DNA of 6,337 nt from Thiobacillus sp. (lineage in GTDB: Bacteria; Pseudomonadota; Gammaproteobacteria; Burkholderiales; Thiobacillaceae), in the NCBI GenBank assembly GCA_003510325.1, contig DONB01000082.1:7289-13625 (forward strand). Reading direction: 5' to 3'. The position numbers and the translations under genes are program-made. Under the pieces are notes generated by a model. That model was not told the DNA's origin and made no database searches. It worked only from the letters and a program-made list of their open reading frames with translations. Below, piece by piece: positions 1 to 5,942 of this stretch. Each line of letters starts with the position of its first letter. Within the stretch, counting starts at the first letter, position 1.

Positions 1-1
1 A

Positions 2-766
2 AATGCCGCCGGCGCCACCACGCTCAACTACACGGGTGCGCTGTGGAAGCTTGAGCCCGCCGGAACCGTGCAAAGCTACACGCCCGCCACGGGCGATCTG
101 GATATCGGCCTGCTGGGCGCGCCGACCGTCACGGCGAGCGGGGGCGGCGTGGGCACACTGACTGCCAATTCGGCGGATGAAATTGCGTTTGTGCGCATCG
201 CTCCGGCCGCACCCTTCATGGCGGATATCAGTCTGTCGATGAGCATTCAGGATATCGCCGAGGCGGGCGTATCCGGCAATGGAACCATCGATACCTTGGC
301 GCCCGCCGTGTTTTCGAGCATGGCGTTCGACGCCGGCAATGAAATCCGCTTCGGACAGCTGGTGCTGTCGAATGCCCATGGCTCGGAGCTGCTTGGCTTG
401 CCGGTGCCGAGCGAGCCCCGCTACTGGAATGGTGCCGGGTTTGCCCGCAACGTCGCGGATTCCTGCACTGTGCTTGCCGCTGCCGATGTGTCGCTTTCCA
501 ACTGGCAGCGCGATCTCAACAGCCCCGAAACCTCGGTCACGCTGGCCGGCCGTTTCAACGCCGGCCGCGGCAATCTGCGCTTGTCTGCGCCGGGTGCGGG
601 CAACACCGGCAGTGTCGATCTGACCGTGCAGCTGGGTGCGGCATCGCAAACCTGGCTGCAAGGGCGCTGGAGCGGCGGTGCCTACGATCAGAACCCCGTG
701 GCGCGGGCCAGTTTCGGCCTGCATCGCGGCAGCAAACCCCTGATTTACCTGCGCGAGATCTATTGA
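2..766 (+). CDS. DUF6701 / MshQ-like surface protein, C-terminal part (5' end outside window)
   Basis: The reading frame is open from base 2 and stops with TGA at 764-766, so 254 C-terminal residues are visible and the start lies upstream. The composition is Gly/Ala/Ser/Thr-rich with alternating hydrophobic residues, typical of secreted beta-sheet proteins, and only one cysteine is visible (in DSCTVL). The ending, ASFGLHRGSKPLIYLREIY, and the N-terminal LNYTGALWKL resemble the conserved C-terminal domain DUF6701 found in MshQ and related large proteins encoded beside MSHA pilus genes. In the family the upstream part often carries a LamG/concanavalin-like domain, which cannot be seen here. The likely role is a cell-surface or pilus-associated protein; its biochemical function is unknown. 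It lies 68 bases upstream of mshI on the same strand, which supports the MshQ assignment. Family assignment is fairly sure; the precise name is less so. Confidence 0.8.
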   Translation, partial: NAAGATTLNYTGALWKLEPAGTVQSYTPATGDLDIGLLGAPTVTASGGGVGTLTANSADEIAFVRIAPAAPFMADISLSMSIQDIAEAGVSGNGTIDTLAPAVFSSMAFDAGNEIRFGQLVLSNAHGSELLGLPVPSEPRYWNGAGFARNVADSCTVLAAADVSLSNWQRDLNSPETSVTLAGRFNAGRGNLRLSAPGAGNTGSVDLTVQLGAASQTWLQGRWSGGAYDQNPVARASFGLHRGSKPLIYLREIY

Positions 767-834
767 GCGAGGATAAATCCTTTGACAACAATGGCTTATT
801 TATTTAAGTTCAGTAAACTTTTCAGGTCCGGCAC
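767..834. other. AT-rich intergenic gap between the mshQ-like gene and mshI
   Basis: These 68 bases are the only non-coding gap of note and are clearly richer in A/T than their surroundings (for example TTATTTATTTAAG around 798-808). They contain the candidate promoter and a short inverted repeat, AAGTT at 806-810 and AACTT at 816-820, around a 5-base loop. The stem is too weak for a terminator but could be part of a protein-binding site near the transcription start. Confidence 0.5.
782..810 (+). promoter_or_regulatory. Candidate sigma70-type promoter upstream of mshI
   Basis: A perfect TTGACA (-35 consensus) lies at 782-787, inside the only AT-rich non-coding stretch of the window. Possible -10 elements are TTTAAG at 803-808 (15-base spacer, 4 of 6 matches) or TAAGTT at 805-810 (17-base spacer, 3 of 6). 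The -10 is weak, so an activator may be needed or the match may be chance. Position, composition and the good -35 favour a promoter for the mshI-mshN operon. No strong terminator for the upstream gene is visible in the gap. Confidence 0.4.
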
Positions 835-1734
835 ATGCGGTTTTTCCGTCGAGCGAGCAAGCAGGGGTTAACGGCATATTTGCGTCTTCCGGGACGCATT
901 GCGTATGCGCGCGTCGACCGCAGGGTGCCCGTGCCCAAGCTGCTGGCAGCCGGCGTGGTGTCGGTCGAGGGCGACAAGTGGGGCGAGGCGCTGGCCCAGC
1001 TGCATGGCGGGGGGCCGGTCAGCCTGGTGCTGAATCCGGCCGATTACCGGCTGCGATTGCTCGACTCGCCGAACGTGCCCCCGGAGGAACTCCGGTCCGC
1101 GGTGCGCTGGCAGATTCAGGACATGCTCGATTTCCATGCGGACGACGGCACGGTGGACGTGCTGGAGGTGCCGCATCCGGAACATGTGAGCCATATGAAA
1201 CAGATATTCGCGGTGGCGGCGAAAAACAGCCTGCTTGCGGAAGAAGCGGTGCTCGCGACCAATGCCGGGCTGAATCTCACCATCATCGACATCATGGAGA
1301 CCGCCCAGCGCAACGTGGCCACGCGGCTGGAAAAAGCGGGGCGTGCGCTGGCAGTCTTCTCCTTCATCGAATCCGGCGGCCTGCTGACGCTGACGCTGGA
1401 CGGCGAGTTGTGCATGGCGCGCACACTGGGCGTGATGCCTGAAAGCGAAGGCCTGGACAGCATGCTTGAGCGCCTGACGCTGGAAATCCAGCGCAGCCTG
1501 GATCATTTCGACCGCCAGTTCGGCGGCATTCCCGTCGACCGTCTGTTGCTGGCGCCGATGGACAAGACCGACAGCCTGCGCGAGGGACTGGCCGGCAATC
1601 TTGCCTTGCCGGTCGAGGTGCTGAATCTGGCGGATGTGCTGGATGTCGCGGATTTTCCGGACCTGAGTGGCCTGTCCCCGGTCTGCTTCCACGCCATCGG
1701 CGCGGCACTGCGCATGGAAGAAACCAAGCCATGA
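835..1734 (+). CDS. mshI: MSHA biogenesis protein MshI (PilM-like actin-fold cytoplasmic protein)
   Basis: This 299-residue protein has no signal peptide or membrane segment and is predicted to be cytoplasmic. It resembles the PilM/MshI family, an actin-like fold that docks on the cytoplasmic tail of a PilN-type protein and connects the pilus motor to the envelope complex. Recognisable stretches are the RSAVRWQIQDML helix (about residues 87-98), LTLEIQRSLDHFDRQ (214-228) and the C-terminal FHAIGAALR (285-293), all typical of MshI. The usual PilM phosphate-binding aspartates are not evident: the segment at 172-195 reads VFSFIES where PilM has an acidic DIG-type motif. The ATG at 835 has AGGT at 824-827 as a modest ribosome binding site, 7 bases away. 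The stop overlaps the next start (ATGA at 1731-1734), implying coupled translation. Confidence 0.88.
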   Translation: MRFFRRASKQGLTAYLRLPGRIAYARVDRRVPVPKLLAAGVVSVEGDKWGEALAQLHGGGPVSLVLNPADYRLRLLDSPNVPPEELRSAVRWQIQDMLDFHADDGTVDVLEVPHPEHVSHMKQIFAVAAKNSLLAEEAVLATNAGLNLTIIDIMETAQRNVATRLEKAGRALAVFSFIESGGLLTLTLDGELCMARTLGVMPESEGLDSMLERLTLEIQRSLDHFDRQFGGIPVDRLLLAPMDKTDSLREGLAGNLALPVEVLNLADVLDVADFPDLSGLSPVCFHAIGAALRMEETKP

Positions 1735-2384
1735 GCCAGCAGATCAATCTCATCAGTCCGCTGCTGCTGAAGAAGCGCTATGTGTTCGGCCTGCGTGAAA
1801 TGGCACTGGGGCTGGTCGTGATTCTGGCGGGTGCGCTTGTCTGGGGGGGCGTGCTGCATTATCAGGCCGGCGGTCTCGAAACCCGCGCCGCGCAGCAGGA
1901 AGCCTTGCAGACGGCGGCGCAACAGGAACTGGACCAGCTGGTGACCGCCGCAAGCCGTCCGGTGAGCGCGCTGCTGACCGCGCGCGTCAAGGCAACGCAG
2001 TCCCAGGTGATGCAGCGCGAAGTGCTGCTGGCGTCGATCGGCGGCACCATCGAGCAGGCTGCGACGGGATTTTCGCCGCACATGCGCGCGCTCGCGCACA
2101 GCAGCACGGAAGGCGTCTGGCTGAATGGATTCACCCTTGCGCAGGGCCATGTTGCGCTCAAGGGGTCGGCCCTGAATGCCGGCCTGCTGACGGCCTATAT
2201 GGAGCGGCTCGGCGAACAGGCTGCGTTTGCCGGCATGCGGTTTTCCGGCATGGATGCGACGCTTGCCCCGTCCGCGGGGGAGGGCGGAAGCGGGTCGCCC
2301 TCTTCGCCCGAATACGTTAATTTTGCCTTGTACTCGGGCGGCCGGGAAAAACCGGCGGACCAGGGGGGACTCCATGGTCGGTGA
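1731..2384 (+). CDS. PilN-like inner-membrane assembly protein of the MSHA system (MshI2-type)
   Basis: This 217-residue bitopic membrane protein begins MSQQINLISP, the hallmark N-terminus of PilN proteins, in which the short cytoplasmic INL motif binds PilM. A single membrane segment follows at about residues 24-44, then an Ala/Gln-rich coiled-coil region at about 47-100, and a periplasmic ferredoxin-like domain containing VWLNGF at 129-134. A Gly/Ser-rich stretch at 182-192 precedes the last strand (YVNFALYS). The expected role is to bridge cytoplasmic MshI and the PilO-like MshJ in the alignment complex. Some MSHA loci label this gene as a second mshI, so no symbol is given. The start overlaps the mshI stop by four bases, and the 3' end overlaps the next gene by 11 bases. 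The PilN assignment is strong from motif, topology and position. Confidence 0.85.
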   Translation: MSQQINLISPLLLKKRYVFGLREMALGLVVILAGALVWGGVLHYQAGGLETRAAQQEALQTAAQQELDQLVTAASRPVSALLTARVKATQSQVMQREVLLASIGGTIEQAATGFSPHMRALAHSSTEGVWLNGFTLAQGHVALKGSALNAGLLTAYMERLGEQAAFAGMRFSGMDATLAPSAGEGGSGSPSSPEYVNFALYSGGREKPADQGGLHGR

Positions 2385-3030
2385 AAAACTGCGCGAACTC
2401 AGCGCGCGTATCGACCAGATCAGCCTGCGGGAGCGGGGATTGGTCTTCGCGGCAGCGGTGGTGGTAGGGCTCGCCCTGGTACAAACCCTGCTGATCGATG
2501 GCGGAAACCTGCGCAAGCAGACCGCGCAGGCCCGCCTGCAAAGCGCCGACGAAGCGCTGGCGCAGATCGAACAGCAGCGGCAACTGCTCGCCGGCCAGAC
2601 GGCGCGCGATCCGGACCGGGCGGCGCGCGATGCGCTGGCCGCGCAGGAAGCGAGGCTGGCCCAACTGAATGGCGAACTTGAAAAACTCGAGCGCACGCTG
2701 ATCCCGCCCGAGCGCATGAACCAGGTGCTGAAAAACGTGGTGCAGGGAACAGGCGGCATCCGGGTCGTCGGCTTCAAGACGCTCAGCCCGCAACCGGTTG
2801 CGCTGCCTGACGCAGCCGAGGGGGCGCCGCCGGGGTTTTATCGCCACGGATTCGAGATCGTTGTGAGCGGCCGCTATGCCGATCTGGTCGCGTACCTCGA
2901 ACGGCTGGAAGCCTTGCCCTGGCGACTGAGCTGGTCCGAGGCGACGCTCGATGCCGCCGCCCGCCCGCAGCTGACGCTGACCCTGATCGTCCACACCCTG
3001 AGCCTGGAGGAAGCATGGCTGCGCGTATGA
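2374..3030 (+). CDS. mshJ: MSHA biogenesis protein MshJ (PilO-like)
   Basis: The frame is open further upstream, but the ATG at 2374 is chosen. It follows a strong purine-rich ribosome binding site (AGGGGGGA at 2362-2369), overlaps the previous gene by only 11 bases and gives 218 residues beginning with a normal PilO-like cytoplasmic tail. Topology is a short cytoplasmic helix containing ISLRERG (16-22), one membrane segment at about 22-41, a long coiled coil at about 47-110 rich in Ala, Gln, Glu and Arg, then a periplasmic alpha/beta domain at about 125-215. The domain includes the segment SGRYADLVAYLERLEALPW (165-183), typical of MshJ/PilO. It is expected to pair with the PilN-like protein and contact MshK and the secretin. 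The order after the PilM- and PilN-like genes matches the PilMNOPQ arrangement. Confidence 0.87.
   Translation: MVGEKLRELSARIDQISLRERGLVFAAAVVVGLALVQTLLIDGGNLRKQTAQARLQSADEALAQIEQQRQLLAGQTARDPDRAARDALAAQEARLAQLNGELEKLERTLIPPERMNQVLKNVVQGTGGIRVVGFKTLSPQPVALPDAAEGAPPGFYRHGFEIVVSGRYADLVAYLERLEALPWRLSWSEATLDAAARPQLTLTLIVHTLSLEEAWLRV
3006..3010 (+). promoter_or_regulatory. Ribosome binding site of mshK inside mshJ
   Basis: GGAGG at 3006-3010 lies inside the end of mshJ, four bases before the ATG at 3015. It decides the start of mshK: in-frame ATG codons at 3027 and 3030 are 16 or more bases away, too far for this site. The location implies that ribosomes finishing mshJ help initiate mshK. Confidence 0.6.
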
Positions 3031-3359
3031 TGCTGTGTGCCGTGGCAGCGCTGCTGGCGCCGCCGCTGTCCGCCGCGTCCCTGCCGGATCCGACGGCGCT
3101 GCCGGCCAGCCTGTCGAGCACGCCGGCCGACGCGTCGTCCGAAGAAGCCGGCCTGGCCTGGGTGCGGGTCGATGGACCGCGTTCGATCGCCTGGTATGGC
3201 GGCACCACCGTCAAAGTGGGCGATGCGGTCGTCGGTGGGCGGGTGGTCGCCATCCGCGAAGATCACATCGTCATCTCGGGCAAGGACGGACGCCGCACCG
3301 TCTATCTGCTCGATCGCTCGGTCACGCCGCAGTCGCAAAGCCGACCTCCGGCTCGATAA
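3015..3359 (+). CDS. mshK: MSHA biogenesis protein MshK (PilP-like periplasmic protein)
   Basis: This is a small 114-residue protein. Residues 1-20 form a signal peptide (hydrophobic MLCAVAALLAPPLSA, likely cleavage near Ala20 or Ala21), and there is no lipobox cysteine at the cleavage site, so it is probably a soluble periplasmic protein. A disordered linker containing DPTALP (25-30; MshK proteins often carry a DPT-P motif here) leads to a compact beta domain at about 55-100 (SIAWYGGTTVKVGDAVVGG, then VVAIREDHIVIS). This resembles the homology-region fold of PilP and GspC, which contacts the N-terminal domains of the secretin. It overlaps mshJ by 16 bases and is followed 15 bases later by the secretin gene, the position PilP holds before PilQ. 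Sequence similarity in this family is low, so the call rests partly on context. Confidence 0.8.
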   Translation: MAARMMLCAVAALLAPPLSAASLPDPTALPASLSSTPADASSEEAGLAWVRVDGPRSIAWYGGTTVKVGDAVVGGRVVAIREDHIVISGKDGRRTVYLLDRSVTPQSQSRPPAR

Positions 3360-3374
3360 AAACAGGAATGGAAC

Positions 3375-5030
3375 ATGCATAAACACATCGTCTTGGCTGT
3401 AGTGGTTCTGTCCGGCTGTGCCAGCCCGTTCGGCAAGGACGGCAAGGATGCGATGAATGCCGCGCTGGAAACGCCCGCCAGCCAGCCCGTGCCGGCCGCG
3501 GCACCGCCGGCTGCCGTGCAGCAGGCGGTCATGGACGCGGTGCGCGACGCGCCGCCCCTTGCGGCCCGGTCCGCCAGCGTCGAGCCCCGCTTCAGCCTGA
3601 CCGTGAACAATGCCAAGGCCTCCGAAGTGTTCATGGGCATGGTGACGGGCACGCCCTACAGCATGCTGGTGCACCCGGATGTGACGGGCACGCTGACCCT
3701 CAATCTGAAGAACGTGACGGTGCCCGAGGCGATGGAAGCGGTGCGCGCGCTGTACGGCTACGAATACGAAGTCCAGGGCAAGCGCATCATCGTGCCGTCG
3801 CCTGCGCTGCAAACCCGTATCTATCACCTGAATTCCCTGGCGATGCAGCGCAAGGGCACGTCGGATATGCGGGTGGTGTCCGGCTCGGTCAGCATGAGAA
3901 GCGGCGGCAGTAGCAGCAGCGGAAGCGGAAGCGGCTCCTCGTCCGGCAGTACGTCGCAATCGCTGGAAACCAGCAGCGTGCAGACCTCGACCGACTCCAA
4001 ATACTGGGAAGAGGTCGGCACGTCGCTGAAAACCCTGGTCGGCGAAGCCGGCAGCGTGGTGGTGAGCCCGCAATCCGGGATCATCATCGTGAAGGCGGCG
4101 CCAGTCAGCCTGCATATGGTGGAACGGTACCTGCGCGCGTCGGAACTGGTGAGCGCACGCCAGGTGATGCTGGAGGCCAAGATCCTCGAGGTGCAGCTGA
4201 ACGACGGGTATCAGTCGGGCATCAACTGGGCGACGCTGCAGCATGGCGGCAAGACCGCCATCGGCGTGAACGGGCTCAATCCCGACGGCACGACGCCGGT
4301 CAGCCTGGGCGGCACGGTGGCCCAGATGCTGGGGGGTGCCATTCCCGGTCCTGCCGGGAGCGTGTTCGGCCTGGCGTTCAACGACGGGGATTTCGGCGCG
4401 GTCATCAATCTGATCAAGAGCCAGGGCGCCGTGCACGTGCTGTCGAGCCCGCGCATCGCCACCATCAACAACCAGAAGGCGGTGCTCAAGGTCGGCACGG
4501 ACGACTTTTTCGTCACCGAAGTCACCGGCGGAACGGCCGCTGCGCTGGGGGTGCCGGCTACGCCGCCGACCGTCGTCGTGCAGCCCTTCTTTTCCGGCAT
4601 TGCGCTGGATGTGACGCCGCAGATCGACGACAAGGACAACATCACGCTGCACGTCCGGCCTTCGATCAGCAACGTCACCGAAAAGCAGAAGGACATCCGG
4701 CTGGGCGACCTCGGCAACTTCGTCCTGCCGCTGGCTTCCAGCAGCATTTCCGAGACCGACAGCGTGGTGCGCCTCAAGGACGGCCAGATCGTCGCCATTG
4801 GCGGCCTGATGAGCCAGTCCTTCGACGACAGCACGAACCGCATCCCGGTGCTCGGCGACATTCCCTATCTGGGCCAGCTCTTCGGCAACACCAGCCAGAA
4901 CCGGCAGAAGCGCGAACTGGTGGTGCTGATCAAGACCACGCTGATACGCGACAATCAGGACTGGAACCGCGATCTGGAAGCCACGCAGCGCCGTTTCCAG
5001 ACATACGACCACCCAGAAATCCAGCCATGA
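3375..5030 (+). CDS. mshL: MshL, outer-membrane secretin of the MSHA pilus (lipoprotein)
   Basis: This 551-residue protein is the multimeric outer-membrane channel for the pilus. The N-terminus carries a lipoprotein signal with lipobox LSGC (Cys15, then Ala16, compatible with outer-membrane sorting). A Pro/Ala-rich linker spans about 30-65. A secretin short N-terminal domain covers about 72-142 (FSLTVNNAKASEVF; VTGTLTLNLKNVTVPEAM). An N1-like domain at about 145-258 is interrupted by a Ser/Gly tract at 177-193. The secretin domain starts near QVMLEAKILEVQLNDG (263-278), continues through VLSSPRIATINNQKAVLKVG (355-374) and closes with VPVLGD-type motif PVLGDIPYLGQLFG (491-504) and RELVVLIKTTLI (513-524). 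These are classic PilQ/GspD/MshL signatures. The ATG at 3375 has AGGA at 3364-3367, 7 bases upstream. The stop overlaps the mshM start as ATGA. The long open frame on the opposite strand is a GC artefact. Confidence 0.95.
   Translation: MHKHIVLAVVVLSGCASPFGKDGKDAMNAALETPASQPVPAAAPPAAVQQAVMDAVRDAPPLAARSASVEPRFSLTVNNAKASEVFMGMVTGTPYSMLVHPDVTGTLTLNLKNVTVPEAMEAVRALYGYEYEVQGKRIIVPSPALQTRIYHLNSLAMQRKGTSDMRVVSGSVSMRSGGSSSSGSGSGSSSGSTSQSLETSSVQTSTDSKYWEEVGTSLKTLVGEAGSVVVSPQSGIIIVKAAPVSLHMVERYLRASELVSARQVMLEAKILEVQLNDGYQSGINWATLQHGGKTAIGVNGLNPDGTTPVSLGGTVAQMLGGAIPGPAGSVFGLAFNDGDFGAVINLIKSQGAVHVLSSPRIATINNQKAVLKVGTDDFFVTEVTGGTAAALGVPATPPTVVVQPFFSGIALDVTPQIDDKDNITLHVRPSISNVTEKQKDIRLGDLGNFVLPLASSSISETDSVVRLKDGQIVAIGGLMSQSFDDSTNRIPVLGDIPYLGQLFGNTSQNRQKRELVVLIKTTLIRDNQDWNRDLEATQRRFQTYDHPEIQP
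3900..3953 (+). repeat. Low-complexity Ser/Gly codon tract inside mshL
   Basis: Codons for residues 176-193 of MshL encode almost only serine and glycine (for example GSGSGSS), using repeated AGC/GGC/GGA/AGT units. The tract sits between two strands of the second N-terminal domain and is probably a flexible surface loop in the periplasmic vestibule. Such tracts can vary in length by replication slippage, and related MshL proteins also have a Ser/Gly-rich loop around here. Confidence 0.65.
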
Positions 5031-5926
5031 CCACCTGGTGGGGACACTTCGGCCTGCGCGAACCGCCGTTTGGCCTCACCCCCGACACCAGTTTCTTCTT
5101 TCCCGCGCTACCGCATCAGGACGCCCATGAAACCCTGCTCTATGCGCTGAGCGCAGGCGAGGGGTTTCTGGTGGTGGAGGGCGAGGTCGGCACCGGCAAG
5201 ACCCTGTTGTTGCGGCGCCTGCTGAACACGCTGCCCGAGCGCTGGCAGGCCGCCTTCGTTCCCAACCCCGGGCTGGATCCGCGCGGTCTGTATGCAGCGA
5301 TTGCAAACGAGTTTGGCGTGCCGTCCGATGGCACCAGCGAAGACCTTCTTCACCGCCTGGAACGCCATTTCATCACGCTGGCCCAGCAGGACCGGCAACC
5401 CGTGGTGCTGGTCGACGAGGCGCAGGCGCTGCCTGCCGATACGCTCGAAGCCGTGCGTCTGCTGACCAACCTGGAAACCGAGAAGCGCAAGCTGCTGCAG
5501 GTCGTGCTGTTCGGCCAGCCCGAACTGATGGCCCGGCTGCGCGAGAAAGGCACCCGGCAAATTCTCACCCGCATCAGTTTCCATGCCGCGTTGCGCCCGC
5601 TCGACCGCCGCGAGGTGTCGGCCTATGTACAGCATCGGCTGACGGTGGCGGGGCGCGAGGATGCGCTGTTCACCTGGTGGGCGGAACGCGCGCTGTGGCG
5701 CGTGTCCCGCGGGTTGCCGCGGCTGGTGAACATCATCGCGGCCAAGGCCATGATGTTGGCCTATGGCCAGGGTGCCCCCCGGGTCACGCGCCGCCAGGTG
5801 ATCGCGGCAGCGCGCGATACGCTTGCCGCACGCCCGCGCATGTCGCTGGTACCGTTGGCCTGGGGGCTGGGCTTGCTGGGATTGACCGCCGCGGCTGCCG
5901 CGGCCGGCTGGCGTTTACTGGGATGA
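5027..5926 (+). CDS. mshM: MshM, ExeA/GspA-type AAA ATPase of the MSHA locus
   Basis: This is a 299-residue ATPase. It opens with WWGHFGLREPPFGLTPD (4-20), the conserved entry motif of the ExeA/MshM family (F-x-PF-x-x-TPD). Walker A is GEVGTGKT at 52-59 (Lys58, Thr59), Walker B is VVLVDEAQ at 126-133 (Asp130, Glu131), a sensor-like LFGQPEL lies at 161-167, and Arg182 in TRISFHAALRPL is a candidate arginine finger. An AAA helical lid follows to about residue 268. A single hydrophobic segment at about 274-297 near the C-terminus likely anchors it in the inner membrane with the ATPase in the cytoplasm. There is no room for the peptidoglycan-binding domain found in ExeA, which is normal for MshM. 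By analogy with ExeA/ExeB it may assist secretin assembly together with MshN. It starts in the ATGA that ends mshL. Confidence 0.92.
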   Translation: MTTWWGHFGLREPPFGLTPDTSFFFPALPHQDAHETLLYALSAGEGFLVVEGEVGTGKTLLLRRLLNTLPERWQAAFVPNPGLDPRGLYAAIANEFGVPSDGTSEDLLHRLERHFITLAQQDRQPVVLVDEAQALPADTLEAVRLLTNLETEKRKLLQVVLFGQPELMARLREKGTRQILTRISFHAALRPLDRREVSAYVQHRLTVAGREDALFTWWAERALWRVSRGLPRLVNIIAAKAMMLAYGQGAPRVTRRQVIAAARDTLAARPRMSLVPLAWGLGLLGLTAAAAAAGWRLLG

Positions 5927-5942
5927 GTCGGGAAGGCATGCG

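Noticed and set aside
806..820. AAGTT/AACTT hairpin in the gap before mshI as a possible terminator.
   Set aside because: The stem is only 5 mostly A-T pairs and the following T-run is very short; it would be too unstable for intrinsic termination.
868..1692. A 274-codon open frame on the - strand inside mshI.
   Set aside because: Rich in His, Gln and Arg, as expected for the antisense of GC-rich coding DNA; no ribosome binding site or family resemblance noted.
2227..2373. An upstream in-frame extension of mshJ beginning at ATG 2227.
   Set aside because: It would overlap the PilN-like gene by over 150 bases and add a Pro/Arg-rich segment unlike MshJ. The ATG at 2374 has a strong ribosome binding site and gives the usual N-terminus.
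1503..2777. A 424-codon open frame on the - strand opposite mshI, the PilN-like gene and mshJ.
   Set aside because: Low-complexity Ser/Arg-rich translation with no domain, crossing three genes with clear family signatures on the + strand.
4343..4359. Inverted repeat TCCCGG / CCGGGA with a 5-base loop inside mshL.
   Set aside because: It lies within coding sequence for IPGPAGS, has no T-run after it, and is expected by chance at this GC content.
2874..5012. A 712-codon open frame on the - strand opposite mshJ, mshK and mshL.
   Set aside because: It mirrors the GC-rich codon pattern of the true genes, is His/Arg/Gln-rich with no recognisable domain, and spans several well-supported genes. It is a compositional artefact.
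5886..5907. GC palindromic stretch (repeated GCCGCGGC) near the end of mshM.
   Set aside because: It is explained by consecutive alanine codons in the membrane segment; there is no following T-run, so it is not a terminator.
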